From assembly GCF_008704855.1 (NCBI RefSeq), contig NZ_CP023691.1:5828001-5892000 (forward strand): DNA of 64,000 nucleotides, written 5' to 3'. This DNA comes from Streptomyces platensis (lineage in GTDB: Bacteria; Actinomycetota; Actinomycetes; Streptomycetales; Streptomycetaceae). The notes beneath the pieces were generated by a model that was not told the DNA's origin, did no database searches, and worked only from the letters and a program-made list of their open reading frames with translations. Position 1 is the stretch's first letter; each line of letters starts with the position of its first letter. Below, piece by piece: positions 51,615-60,681 of the stretch. Position numbers and translations under genes: made by a program.

Positions 51615-52706
51615 GTGTCGATGATCAGCAACCTCCGCAAGGCCGTCCGGCTGCCGCAGCCGCGACGCCGGGGAGTCGACCTCAGCCACCCTGCGCGGTC
51701 GCCGCTCGGTACCGCCGTGGTGAACTGCGCGGTGTACGTGGACGGCGTGCGGCAGGAGGGCGACCACCCGGCCGATGTGGCCATCCACCGGGTCCGGAAG
51801 ACCGGCCGGGGATTTGTCTGGATCGGGCTGCATGAGCCGTCCGAGAAGGAATTCGCCGGAATTGTCGAGCTGTTCGGGCTCCACCCGCTCGCCGTCGAGG
51901 ACGCGGTCTACGCCCATCAGCGGCCCAAGCTGGAGCACTACGACGACTCGCTGTTCACGGTCTTCAAGACCGTCCGCTATGTCGAGCACGACCGGCTCAC
52001 CGACACCAGCGAGGTCGTGGAGACCGGCGAGATCATGGTCTTCACCGGCACCGACTTCGTGATCACGGTGCGGCACGGCGGACACGGTTCGCTGGGTCCG
52101 CTGCGCGAGCAACTGGAGTGTGTACCCGAGCAGTTGGCGCTCGGCCCGTCGGCTGTGCTGCATGCCGTCGCCGACCTCGTCGTGGACGACTACCTCGATG
52201 TGGCCTCCGCAGTCCAGGACGACATCGACGAAGTCGAGAGCGAGGTCTTCTCCATCCGTGGCAGCGGCGGCGCCGGCCGGATCTACCAGCTCAAGCGCGA
52301 GCTGCTGGAACTCAAGCGGGCGGTGGCCCCCCTGGACCGGCCGATGCAGGAGCTGGCGACCCAGTCGATGTCCGAGGTCGACCCCCGGATCAAGACGTAC
52401 TTCCGGGACGTCGCCGACCACCTCGACCGGGTCACCGAGCAGATCACGTCCTTCGACGAACTGCTCAACTCCATACTCCAGGCCCACCTCGCCCAGGTCA
52501 CCGTCGCGCAGAACGAGGACATGCGCCGGATCAGTGCCTGGGTCGCGATCCTCGCCGTACCGACCATGGTCTGCGGTGTGTACGGCATGAATTTCGACCA
52601 TATGCCGGAAAAGCACTGGACCTTCGGCTATCCGCTGGTGATGACCGTGACCGTGGCCCTCTGCTGGGTGATCCACCGAGGCTTCAAGCGGAACGGCTGG
52701 CTCTAG
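51615..52706 (+). CDS. corA: CorA-family Mg2+/Co2+ transporter
   Basis: 363 aa from the GTG at 51615 (ATG at 51621 is an alternative). A large N-terminal cytoplasmic domain (HPLAVEDAVYAHQRPKLE) is followed by a long helix and two C-terminal membrane segments, with the selectivity motif YGMNFDHMPE between them. The basic C-terminus is normal. A transmembrane channel for Mg2+. Confidence 0.93.
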   Translation: MSMISNLRKAVRLPQPRRRGVDLSHPARSPLGTAVVNCAVYVDGVRQEGDHPADVAIHRVRKTGRGFVWIGLHEPSEKEFAGIVELFGLHPLAVEDAVYAHQRPKLEHYDDSLFTVFKTVRYVEHDRLTDTSEVVETGEIMVFTGTDFVITVRHGGHGSLGPLREQLECVPEQLALGPSAVLHAVADLVVDDYLDVASAVQDDIDEVESEVFSIRGSGGAGRIYQLKRELLELKRAVAPLDRPMQELATQSMSEVDPRIKTYFRDVADHLDRVTEQITSFDELLNSILQAHLAQVTVAQNEDMRRISAWVAILAVPTMVCGVYGMNFDHMPEKHWTFGYPLVMTVTVALCWVIHRGFKRNGWL

Positions 52707-52920
52707 GGGGTGTCGGCCGGTGCCGCCACCCCTGACCCTGTCGAGAAAGTCGCGGCACATCATGGCGTGTTGAGGGGATTTCGGCGGGATGCCGGATAAC
52801 GATGCCCCTGACCGTTTCCCCGGTGGACGGGTTGTCGCGGCGCCGGGACTCCCGGCGCGCTCCCGAGCACGCCCCGGAGGCCGGACCGCGATCCCCGCCG
52901 GTTCTGACAGGAGCAGCACA

Positions 52921-53787
52921 TTGCGGTACGGACAGGCACTGCGTGACGAGATCGCGGCCGAGGGGACGACGCCACTGATCGGCGTCCACGACATGTATGC
53001 GGCCTCGATCGCCGCCGGCCACTACAACGGCCTCTTCGTCTCCGGCTTCGGCTTCGCCGCGTCGTACTACGGACTGCCCGACATCGGCTTCATCGCCTGG
53101 CCCGACATGGCCGCCTTCGTGGAGCGGCTGCGCGGCGCCTTCCCCCGCCACCATCTGCTGGTGGACATCGACGACGGCTATGTCGACCCCGAGGTGGCCT
53201 GCCATGTGGTGCAGCGCCTGGAGCGGGCCGGGGCATCCGGGGTGATCCTGGAGGACCAGAAGCGGCCGCGCCGCTGCGGGCACGCGGACGGCAAGCTGGT
53301 GCTGCCGCTGGAGGAGTACCTGGCGAAGCTCGACCTGGTGCTCGCCAGCCGTACCGATCTGCTCGTCGTGGCCCGTACGGACGCCACCGAGGAGGACGAC
53401 ATCCTGCGGCGGGCGGCCGCGCTGGCCGAGACGGACGCGGACGTGGTGCTGGTCGACGGGGTGCGCAGCGTCGACCGGATCCGCCGGATCCGGCAGGTCG
53501 TCGGCGACAAGCCACTGCTGTTCAACCAGATCGCGGGCGGGAAGTCCCCGCGGCTCTCGCTGACCGAGCTGACCGAGCTGGGTGTCGATGTGGCCATCTA
53601 CAGCACCCCGTGCCTGTTCGCCGCGCACCGGGCGATGGAGACCGCGATGGCCGAGCTGAAGTACGCGGACGGGCGGCTGCCGGCCACCGGAGAGACCGGC
53701 GGCGAGGTCGGGGTCAAGGAAGCCACCGAACTGCTGGCCCGCAACATCAGCCGGCATCACCCCGTACGCCAGGTGGTCCCGGCGTGA
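52921..53787 (+). CDS. isocitrate lyase / PEP mutase superfamily protein
   Basis: 288 aa from a TTG start, chosen because CAGGAG lies 9 nt upstream. TIM-barrel motifs: LIGVHDMYAASIAA, DIDDGYVDP (Mg2+ ligands), EDQKRPRRCGH (catalytic loop, in place of the lyase KKCGH) and VARTDA. Family members make or cleave C-C or C-P bonds (PEP mutase, phosphonopyruvate hydrolase, methylisocitrate lyase-like). The substrate is unknown. It is immediately upstream of the fluoride operon and in the same direction. Confidence 0.85.
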   Translation: MRYGQALRDEIAAEGTTPLIGVHDMYAASIAAGHYNGLFVSGFGFAASYYGLPDIGFIAWPDMAAFVERLRGAFPRHHLLVDIDDGYVDPEVACHVVQRLERAGASGVILEDQKRPRRCGHADGKLVLPLEEYLAKLDLVLASRTDLLVVARTDATEEDDILRRAAALAETDADVVLVDGVRSVDRIRRIRQVVGDKPLLFNQIAGGKSPRLSLTELTELGVDVAIYSTPCLFAAHRAMETAMAELKYADGRLPATGETGGEVGVKEATELLARNISRHHPVRQVVPA

Positions 53788-53909
53788 GCGGGGCGGCGGG
53801 GCGGCGGCGCGTCACACCCACCGCCCCGCCCCCCACACCCCCACCGCCCGCCACGCCACCCGCGCCCGAGCGGCGGTAGCCTGAGGGCGCCGATGATCTC
53901 GGGAGACAC

Positions 53910-54347
53910 ATGAGTGAGCGACGCCGCCGGGCGGCCCCCTGGCGGGGGCAGTGGCCGGTGATCGGTGTGGTGGCCGTGGGCGGCGGGATCGGTGCCGCGG
54001 CGCGCTACGGGGCCGCTCTTGTCTGGCCCACCGGCGAGGGCTCGTTCCCCTGGACGATCCTGGCGGTCAATGTCGTCGGGTGTGCGCTGATGGGTGTGCT
54101 GATGGTGATGGTCACCGAGGTCTGGCCGGCGCACCGGCTGCTGCGTCCCTTTTTCGGTACCGGCGTCCTTGGCGGCTTCACCACCTTCTCCACCTACGCC
54201 GTGGACATCCAGCGGCTGATCGACGCCCGGCACCCCGCCCAGGCCATGGCCTATCTTGCGGGCACCCTGCTCGCCGCGCTCGCGGCCGTATGGGGCGCGG
54301 TGACCGGTACCCGTGCACTTCTCCAACTGAGGCGGCGGACGGTATGA
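53910..54347 (+). CDS. crcB: fluoride channel FluC/CrcB, first subunit
   Basis: 145 aa, four membrane segments. GGGIGAAARYG at the N-terminus and GGFTTFSTYAVD at the third helix break (Na+ site and the phenylalanine box) are diagnostic. First gene of a coupled fluC-DUF190-fluC operon; ATGA overlap with the next gene. Removes fluoride that accumulates in the cytoplasm. Confidence 0.94.
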   Translation: MSERRRRAAPWRGQWPVIGVVAVGGGIGAAARYGAALVWPTGEGSFPWTILAVNVVGCALMGVLMVMVTEVWPAHRLLRPFFGTGVLGGFTTFSTYAVDIQRLIDARHPAQAMAYLAGTLLAALAAVWGAVTGTRALLQLRRRTV

Positions 54348-54730
54348 CACACGGCACGGCACTCCCCGGCGGCACCCCGGCGCTCCGGCTCACCGTCCTC
54401 GTCGGCGAGCAGGACTGCTGGCACCACAAGCCGCTGTACGCGGAGATCGTGCACCGCGCCCGCGAAGCCGGTCTGGCGGGGGCCAGCGTCTTCCGCGGTA
54501 TCGAGGGCTTCGGTGCCACCTCGCTCATCCACACCCAGCGGCTGTTGTCGCTGAGCGAGGAGCTGCCGGTCGCGGTCGTGGTCGTCGACGCAGAGGAGCG
54601 GATCCGCGCGTTCCTGCCGCAGCTGGACGAACTGCTCGCGGGCGGCGGCCTGGTCACCCTCGACCCGTGCGAGCGGATCAGCTACCCGCGCACGGACGAT
54701 CCTGCTCCGGCGGAGGGCGGTCGCGGGTGA
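54344..54730 (+). CDS. DUF190 protein, PII-like fold
   Basis: 128 aa. GTALPGGTPALRLTVLVGEQ then YAEIVHRAREAGLAGASVFRG and HTQRLLSLSEELPVAVVVVD are the DUF190 pattern, which folds like PII signalling proteins. ATGA overlap upstream and GTGA overlap downstream. DUF190 often sits with FluC genes; a nucleotide- or fluoride-sensing role is inferred only from this linkage. Confidence 0.9.
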   Translation: MTHGTALPGGTPALRLTVLVGEQDCWHHKPLYAEIVHRAREAGLAGASVFRGIEGFGATSLIHTQRLLSLSEELPVAVVVVDAEERIRAFLPQLDELLAGGGLVTLDPCERISYPRTDDPAPAEGGRG

Positions 54731-55101
54731 ACTGGCTGCTGGTGGTGGCCGGTGCGGCGGTCGGGGCGCCGCTGCGCTACCTCACCGACCGCTATGTGCA
54801 GTCCCGGCACGACACGGTCTTCCCCTGGGGGACGTTCACCGTCAATGTCGCCGGCTCGCTGATCCTCGGCCTGCTGACCGGCGCGGTCACCGCCGGTGCC
54901 GCTTCCTCGCACGCCCAGCTGCTGCTCGGCACCGGCCTGTGCGGCGGGCTGACGACCTACTCGACCTTCTCGTACGAGACGCTCCGGCTGGCGGCCGACG
55001 GGGCGCGGGGCTACGCCGCCGCCAATGCCGTGGCGAGTGTGGCGGCCGGGCTCGCGGCCGCGTTCGCCGGGGTGGCCGCCGCCCGGGCGCTGTGGGGCTG
55101 A
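54727..55101 (+). CDS. crcB: fluoride channel FluC/CrcB, second subunit
   Basis: 124 aa from the GTG at 54727 (overlaps the DUF190 stop). Four membrane segments; AAVGAPLRYLTDR, CGGLTTYSTFSYET. The two FluC proteins differ, as in the heterodimeric dual-topology channels where each subunit has a fixed opposite orientation. Ends at a strong hairpin terminator. Confidence 0.94.
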   Translation: MNWLLVVAGAAVGAPLRYLTDRYVQSRHDTVFPWGTFTVNVAGSLILGLLTGAVTAGAASSHAQLLLGTGLCGGLTTYSTFSYETLRLAADGARGYAAANAVASVAAGLAAAFAGVAAARALWG

Positions 55102-55126
55102 CCCGGCGGTCTGGCGGCAGACGAAA

Positions 55127-55156
55127 GCGGTGGGGCTCCGGGGGGAGCCCCACCGC
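55127..55156 (+). terminator. terminator of the fluoride operon
   Basis: GCGGTGGGGCTCC, 4-nt loop, GGAGCCCCACCGC: perfect 13-bp stem 26 bp after the second fluC. Confidence 0.85.
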
Positions 55157-55315
55157 GGGGGCGGCGCACGCTGCGGGGGCTGGTGGGGTACGAGGGCCGG
55201 CCGCCAGGTTCCGGCACTCGACAGCCCCCAAGCGTTCGCGGACCCGGCCACGTCAGCTCGGTCGGGCCCGCGGGCCGCCGCCGGACTTCGTTACGTCAGC
55301 GGCTCCGTGGGGACG

Positions 55316-55981
55316 TCAGGAGACCTTGCCGAAGCGGATGCCCGTCAGGCCGTTGGCCCAGAGCTGGTCCACCTTGGCGCGCTCGTTCGCGTCCGGGTTG
55401 GCGTTCTGGCACGACGTGCCGGGGCCGCCGCCGGACATCAGCTCGCTGCACGGGCCCTCGTAGTGGTCCGGCAGGCCCAGCACATGGCCGGTCTCGTGCG
55501 CGGTCACGCGGGTGGAGTTGTACTCCTGGTTCTGCTGGTAGTCCAGGAAGACGAAGCCCTTCCCGTGCCCGTCGGTGCTGGCGTACGAGCCGCGCGGGTC
55601 GTTGCCCTCGCGGTACTCGAAGTCGCCGCCGCTGCCTTCCTGGAGCTTCACGTTCTGCACCGCGCCGTTCCAGATCGACGCGCTCTGCGCTATCTGGTCC
55701 TTGAACTTCGGGGCCTTGCCGGCGTCGTAGGTGACGGTGACCGAGGCGGCGTGCGGGTGCGCCTTCATCTTCGCCTTGGCCGACTTGATCACGGCCTCGA
55801 AGAACGCCTTGGTGTCCGCCTTCTCGGCGGCCGAGCCGTTGTACGCCGCGATCGAAGCGGCGCTGCTGCGGGGGGAGTTGGTGGGGGAGGGGGAAGCTGC
55901 CGAAACCGGCGCCGCGGCTGCGAGCGCGGCGACAAGGCCCAGTCCGAGCGCCGCCGACAGCGCCGTCTTGGGAGATCTCAT
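55316..55981 (-). CDS. snpA: snapalysin-type secreted zinc protease
   Basis: 221 aa. Signal peptide (KTALSAALGLGLVAALAAAAPVSA) and a propeptide precede the M7 protease domain; HETGHVLGLPDHYEG is the HExxHxxGxxD zinc motif and CSELMSGGGPGTSC the Met-turn. Snapalysin is a small neutral protease of Streptomyces. Divergent from its LysR-type activator gene, snpR. Confidence 0.94.
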   Translation of the reverse strand: MRSPKTALSAALGLGLVAALAAAAPVSAASPSPTNSPRSSAASIAAYNGSAAEKADTKAFFEAVIKSAKAKMKAHPHAASVTVTYDAGKAPKFKDQIAQSASIWNGAVQNVKLQEGSGGDFEYREGNDPRGSYASTDGHGKGFVFLDYQQNQEYNSTRVTAHETGHVLGLPDHYEGPCSELMSGGGPGTSCQNANPDANERAKVDQLWANGLTGIRFGKVS

Positions 55982-56199
55982 GTGGGGGCTCCTTAATTTC
56001 CGAGGGCCGTACGGTCGCCGTGTGGGGCGGCGACCGGGGCCCTGCGGATTTCTTGGTGCCGTTGAGTCTGGACGGAGTTCACCCGCAAGGCGGAGATGTT
56101 AGGTGGCGATAGCACCAGCCAATACCCTGCGCAAAAAACGGAGTTCGGACAGGTTTGAGAGTCTGGTGTGACGTATGCCGACGTCGTTATGCTCCGGAC

Positions 56200-57159
56200 G
56201 TGGAGCTTGAGGTAAGGCATCTTCGCGCATTGTGCGCCATCGCCGACACCGGCAGCGTACGCAAGGCTGCCCGGCAGCTCGGCATGACCCAGCCTTCCCT
56301 GACCACCCAGCTCCACCGCATCGAGAAAGCCCTCGGTGGCCAGCTCTTCTTCCGGGAGCCGAGCGGCAGCCGGCCCACGCCGCTGGGGCATTCGGTGCTG
56401 TGCCGGGCCCGGCCGATAGTGGCCGAAATGCGGGCACTTATTGACGAGGTTGCCTCCACCTCGCAGCGCGAACAGGGCACCCGGCTGCACATCGGCAGCA
56501 CCAACAGCCCCGCCGTCGCCGGCTGGCTGCGCCGGCTGCGGGTACGGCTGCCGCAGACGGACACCACGATAAGAACCGATGTGTCCGCCAACGCCCTGCT
56601 GCACATGGTCGCGACCGGACAGCTCGACGCCGCCTTCGTCCACGAGGTCGAGGGCGCGCCCCTGCGGGTCCCCGACGGTCTGGCCGAACATGAACTCATC
56701 GCCCGGGAACCGCAGTTCATCGCCCTGGCGGACACCCACCCGGCGGCCGCCCAGGAGGTCATCCGGGTGGCGGATCTCGCCGGCGACCAGTGGATGGTCG
56801 ACCCGACCGTGGACGGCGAATGGGCCGGACTGCGCCGCATCTGGGCCGCGGCCGGAATCAACCCCCGGGTCGTGCACGGCGACTACCTCACCACGGTGGA
56901 TCTCGTCACGGCCGGCGAGGTGGTCACCCCCTGCCAGCCGACCGCCCGCTCCCGCCACGGCATGGCGATCCGCCCGCTGTACGGCGATCCGCTGGCCGTC
57001 CGCCTGTTCATGGCCTGTCGCCAGGACGACACCCCCGCGGCCTCGGCGGATGACCTGTTCGCCGACCTGACCGCCGCGTACATGGAGATCGCCTGGGCGA
57101 GCGACGCCTACCGGGCGTGGCTGGTACGGCACGACGGGCCGCTGCCGGTGGGGTCGTAG
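56200..57159 (+). CDS. snpR: LysR-type activator of snapalysin
   Basis: 319 aa from the GTG at 56200 (VELEVRHLRALCAIAD). N-terminal HTH (GSVRKAARQLGMTQPSLTTQ) then LysR substrate domain. Divergent orientation with snpA is the known Streptomyces arrangement in which SnpR activates snpA. The 218-bp gap is lower-GC, including an A6 run; the T-N11-A site could not be fixed. An upstream ATG at 56155 is a weaker alternative start. Confidence 0.9.
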   Translation: MELEVRHLRALCAIADTGSVRKAARQLGMTQPSLTTQLHRIEKALGGQLFFREPSGSRPTPLGHSVLCRARPIVAEMRALIDEVASTSQREQGTRLHIGSTNSPAVAGWLRRLRVRLPQTDTTIRTDVSANALLHMVATGQLDAAFVHEVEGAPLRVPDGLAEHELIAREPQFIALADTHPAAAQEVIRVADLAGDQWMVDPTVDGEWAGLRRIWAAAGINPRVVHGDYLTTVDLVTAGEVVTPCQPTARSRHGMAIRPLYGDPLAVRLFMACRQDDTPAASADDLFADLTAAYMEIAWASDAYRAWLVRHDGPLPVGS

Positions 57160-57304
57160 GGCGGGCCGCACACCCCGGGCCCCCGGCGCCCTGCCGCCAA
57201 CCGTGTGAAAGGCGCGGGCCCGGCCTTCCCGGAACGGCCGGGCGGCGCGGGGATGGCCGAGAGTGGGAGGTCCGAGCGGCGGCGCGGCCAAGCCTGGAGA
57301 CTCT

Positions 57305-58576
57305 GTGGACGGCACCCTTTCCCTGGTTCTGCTTCTGCTGTTCCTGTGGTGCCTGTGCTCGCGGCGGATGGAACGCTTCGAACTCACCGCGCCGGCCGCC
57401 TTCGTCCTGCTGGGCCTGCTGCTGGGCGAGGGCGCCGGGGTCCTCGACCTCGCCCTCCCGCACGAGACGGTCAAGACGCTCGCGGAGATCACGCTGGTCT
57501 GGGTGCTGTTCACCGATGCCGCACGGCTCTCCTTCCGCGCCCTGCGACCGGAACTAGGGCTCTACGTACGGCTGTTGGGCATCGGGCTGCCGCTGTGCGT
57601 GGGCCTCGGCGCGCTGGTGGCGGCCGTTCTGCTGCCCGGCGTCTCCGGCTGGTCCGCCCTCTACATCGGTGCCGCGCTCGCCCCCACGGATGCCGCGCTC
57701 GGCGCCACGATGATGGTCAACCCCGTGGTGCCCGCGAAGATCCGCCGGATCATCAACGTGGAGAGCGGCCTCAACGACGGCATCGCCACCCCGCTGGTGG
57801 TGCTCGCCCTGGCCGGGGTGGCCGCGGCCGAACACCACGCCGGGCCGGACGCCGCCGGCCATGCGGTGGTGGAACTGGCGGTCGGCGCGGCGTACGGCGC
57901 GGTGCTCGGGCTGGCCGCCGGATGGCTGCTGCGCACCACGCTCCGCAGCGGCTGGGCCGCCGAGGACTTCGCCGGCGCCGGCGTGCTGGCCCTCTCCCTC
58001 CTCGGCTACACGTCCGCCCTCGCGATCGGCGGCAACGGCTTCGTCGCCGCCTTCGTCGCGGGCCTGGCGTTCGGTACGACGCACGGTGCGCCGCCGCGGG
58101 TGCTGCTGTACGTCGAGCAGTCCGGGGCGCTGCTGTCCGTGCTGGTCTGGCTGGTCTTCGGCGCCGTGCTGCTTCCCGACGTGTTCGCCCACATGACCTG
58201 GCAGGCCGTGGTCTACGCCGTCCTGAGCCTGACGGTGATCCGTATGGTGCCGGTGGCGCTGTGTCTGGCCGGCAGCGGACTGGACGCCCGGACGGTGGGG
58301 TTCATCGGCTGGTTCGGCCCCCGCGGACTGGCCTCGATCATCTTCGGCCTGCTCGCGGTCGAGGAGCTCACCCCCGAAGGGGCTCGGCCGGTCCTCCCGG
58401 TGATCGCCTGCACCGTCCTCCTCAGCGTCCTCGCCCACGGCCTCACCTCCGCCCCACTGGCGAACCGCTACGGCGCCAGGGCCGAGGATCTCCCGGCCCA
58501 GGACCTGCCCGTCAGGGGCATGGCGGCGGGCGGTCTCCACCACGGGCGCCGCGCGGGCGGTCCGTCCGCGTCATGA
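57305..58576 (+). CDS. cation:proton antiporter (CPA family)
   Basis: 423 aa from the GTG at 57305 (TGGAGA upstream). About 12 membrane segments; GAALAPTDAALGATMMVN, NVESGLNDGIATPL and GWFGPRGLASIIFG are CPA hallmarks, with a D-D equivalent in PTDA and LND. Probably Na+(K+)/H+ exchange. Single gene, convergent with the SGNH hydrolase. Confidence 0.9.
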   Translation: MDGTLSLVLLLLFLWCLCSRRMERFELTAPAAFVLLGLLLGEGAGVLDLALPHETVKTLAEITLVWVLFTDAARLSFRALRPELGLYVRLLGIGLPLCVGLGALVAAVLLPGVSGWSALYIGAALAPTDAALGATMMVNPVVPAKIRRIINVESGLNDGIATPLVVLALAGVAAAEHHAGPDAAGHAVVELAVGAAYGAVLGLAAGWLLRTTLRSGWAAEDFAGAGVLALSLLGYTSALAIGGNGFVAAFVAGLAFGTTHGAPPRVLLYVEQSGALLSVLVWLVFGAVLLPDVFAHMTWQAVVYAVLSLTVIRMVPVALCLAGSGLDARTVGFIGWFGPRGLASIIFGLLAVEELTPEGARPVLPVIACTVLLSVLAHGLTSAPLANRYGARAEDLPAQDLPVRGMAAGGLHHGRRAGGPSAS

Positions 58577-58591
58577 GGGTGCACATGACCA

Positions 58592-59899
58592 TCACCGGCT
58601 GAGCGGCTTCAGCCGCACCCCTTCGGCGCCCCGGCCCGAGCGCGTCAGGCAGGTGTATTCGCGTCGCCCTGAGGACCTCGTCAGGTCGTAGAAATCCCGC
58701 AGGCACTTTCCCAGCACCTTCTGGCCGTAGGAGTTGGGGTGGAAGGACTCCTCGACCTGCCCTTGCGAGTGGGCCGCTCCGTGGGACAGGTAGCGCATCC
58801 ACTCCGCGTCGCGGGCGGGAACGGGAGAGCTCAGGGTGTCACCGCTCCTGGCCTGGCGGACCCCTTTGGCGCAGACCTCGTGGCCGTCGAAACTCCACTG
58901 GAGGTCCAGGTAGTGAATGTTCTTCTCCGCCGCGACTCCTTCCAGCATGTCGGCGATTCCCGTCACCAGATCCAGCCGCGCCCAGTTGGTGTCCTGGTCG
59001 TAGAAGGGGCAGCCGCCCGGACTGTAGCGCTGGGAAGAAACACTGACGCCCTGTGAGTAGCGATATGCGGCCGACAGCGGAACCGGCGACGGATACGACT
59101 GGAGTGCCAGTACGTAGGAGGAGTCCGGGTGACCCGTTTCCCGCATGACCCTGCGGATCTGGTCGATCACATTTTTCACCTTGTCCGGAACTTCTCGTCG
59201 CAGCTTCTCCTTGACCTCCCAGTCGAATTGCTTCCAGCAGTATTGCCCGACGGGACCGTAGATGAATCCCCGGATGCAGCTCTCGATGATTCTTCCGAAC
59301 CCCAGGTCATTGCCGCTGATGGAGACCTGGATCAGCTTGATGTCATGGGTGTTCGCGAGGGTCCTCAGCTGATCCGCCTGCGGTGGCTTCCCCTTGAAGG
59401 GCCTGCCGCCCGCCGCCGCGGGCAGCAGGTTGTCCGTGACCGCACCCGAGCAGGCGAGGTTGAATTTTCGATCCACCGGGATGTGTGACTCGATGATTTC
59501 CGCGACGTCCGATGTGTGGCAGCCGTTTTCTTTCCCCGTGGTCGGATCGAGATAGGAAGAATTCACATAGACCCGGTTCGGATCTTTGTGGCATCCGGAG
59601 GGTCCGCACACCGTGGCCCGGTCCGTGCCGAACATGCTGTCCGTCGCGCTGTACGGTAAGTCGACGTTCCCTTGCCATCTGCCGCCCTCGCCCGATATGA
59701 AGCTGTCGCCGAGTGAAATGACTGCCGTGGGCTTTGCCGTGCGGCCACCCGGCCCTTTCGGTGCTGCCGAAGAATGGGTCGGCGATACCGCCAGGACGGT
59801 TGACAGGATTGCGGTGACCGAAGCCGCCGTCATCGTCCGGCGGCGGATGCGGAATCCGGGGCCGGAATGCCGGGAGTGGCCGGAGCTCGTGGCGCGCAT
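58592..59899 (-). CDS. secreted SGNH/GDSL-type hydrolase
   Basis: 435 aa from the ATG at 59899 (GAGGAG upstream). Twin-arginine-like basic N-terminus and hydrophobic stretch (TMTAASVTAILSTVLAVSP), then Ser in ISLGDSFISGEG, Gly/Asn in SISGNDLGFG and Asp-His-type SFHPNSYGQ. Multiple Cys suggest disulfides in the secreted form. Esterase or lipase of unknown substrate. Codon third positions include noticeably more A/T than neighbours, suggesting later acquisition. Confidence 0.87.
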   Translation of the reverse strand: MRATSSGHSRHSGPGFRIRRRTMTAASVTAILSTVLAVSPTHSSAAPKGPGGRTAKPTAVISLGDSFISGEGGRWQGNVDLPYSATDSMFGTDRATVCGPSGCHKDPNRVYVNSSYLDPTTGKENGCHTSDVAEIIESHIPVDRKFNLACSGAVTDNLLPAAAGGRPFKGKPPQADQLRTLANTHDIKLIQVSISGNDLGFGRIIESCIRGFIYGPVGQYCWKQFDWEVKEKLRREVPDKVKNVIDQIRRVMRETGHPDSSYVLALQSYPSPVPLSAAYRYSQGVSVSSQRYSPGGCPFYDQDTNWARLDLVTGIADMLEGVAAEKNIHYLDLQWSFDGHEVCAKGVRQARSGDTLSSPVPARDAEWMRYLSHGAAHSQGQVEESFHPNSYGQKVLGKCLRDFYDLTRSSGRREYTCLTRSGRGAEGVRLKPLSR

Positions 59900-60046
59900 G
59901 ACTTCTCCTCGTCCGGAAGTATTTCTGGGCGGATCGTCATTTCTGTTGCTTTCGAGCGGTGGCGCGGCATTGCTGAAGCGGCGGCCGGACCGGCGGTCGG
60001 CGCGCGGCCCGGAGGGAGTGCCGGTACGGTGTCCGGCTCGCACGCC

Positions 60047-60083
60047 GAGGCCGCTGCCTGCGGTGGCCGCAGGCAGCGGCCTC
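60047..60083 (-). terminator. terminator of the GDENG-repeat gene
   Basis: GAGGCCGCTGCCTGCGG, loop TGG, CCGCAGGCAGCGGCCTC: perfect 17-bp stem 11 bp after the stop. Confidence 0.88.
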
Positions 60084-60093
60084 AGTACCCGGC

Positions 60094-60681
60094 TCAGCCC
60101 AGGGAGACCCTGGCGTACTGGTAGAACGTCTGGCCGTTCTCGTCCCCGTTGTGCTGACGCCCGGTCATGACCTCTCCCGCGCCGGCTCGCGAATGGCTGG
60201 AGCTCTCCCGCTGGCCCGGGGTCCAGCGGTACGAGGTCAGGGTCACCGGTCGCCCCTGCCAGGTCATCGAGGCGGTCGCGTACCTCGTGGAGCCGTTCTC
60301 ATCGCCGGAGTGGACCCGGCCGACCAGCGCCTTGTGGGGTGCGGCCGCGAAGAACGAGTTGCTCTCCCGCTGGGCACTGCTCCAGGTGGGCGGGCTGACG
60401 TGGACGAGCTCGCCGTAGATGAGGATGAAGCCGCAGTAGTACGTCGTGCTGCCGTTCTCGTCGCCGGAGTGACTCCGGCCGATCAGGACCTGATACGCAG
60501 GGCACTCGACGGCGATGCCGGCCGATTCCCGCACCGTCCGGGTGTAGCCGTCGATGATTTCGACGTCGGCCGCCGGAGCCGCACTCACCTCGGTGGCCGT
60601 TGCCGTGCCCAGGCCGAGGGACAGGAGGGTGGCGGCCGCGAGGGCCAGAGAGCGTCTGCCGGTTCGCGATAAATGAGGCAC
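60094..60681 (-). CDS. secreted protein with three GRxHxGDENGxT repeats
   Basis: 195 aa. Signal peptide (SLALAAATLLSLGLGTATATEVSA). The mature part holds three repeats of about 47-50 residues: LIGRSHSGDENGSTTYYCG, LVGRVHSGDENGSTRYAT and MTGRQHNGDENGQTFYQYA, each preceded by (R/Q)ES. Three-fold repetition suggests a beta-trefoil or similar binding fold, with GDENG possibly binding metal or sugar. No enzyme motif. Its hairpin terminator follows. Confidence 0.8.
   Translation of the reverse strand: MPHLSRTGRRSLALAAATLLSLGLGTATATEVSAAPAADVEIIDGYTRTVRESAGIAVECPAYQVLIGRSHSGDENGSTTYYCGFILIYGELVHVSPPTWSSAQRESNSFFAAAPHKALVGRVHSGDENGSTRYATASMTWQGRPVTLTSYRWTPGQRESSSHSRAGAGEVMTGRQHNGDENGQTFYQYARVSLG

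Noticed and set aside
53788..53909. fluoride riboswitch before the fluC operon
   Set aside because: No crcB-motif core (GATGG...TTCC / CTGATG...CTCC) can be aligned; the region is mostly a C/G-rich low-complexity stretch.
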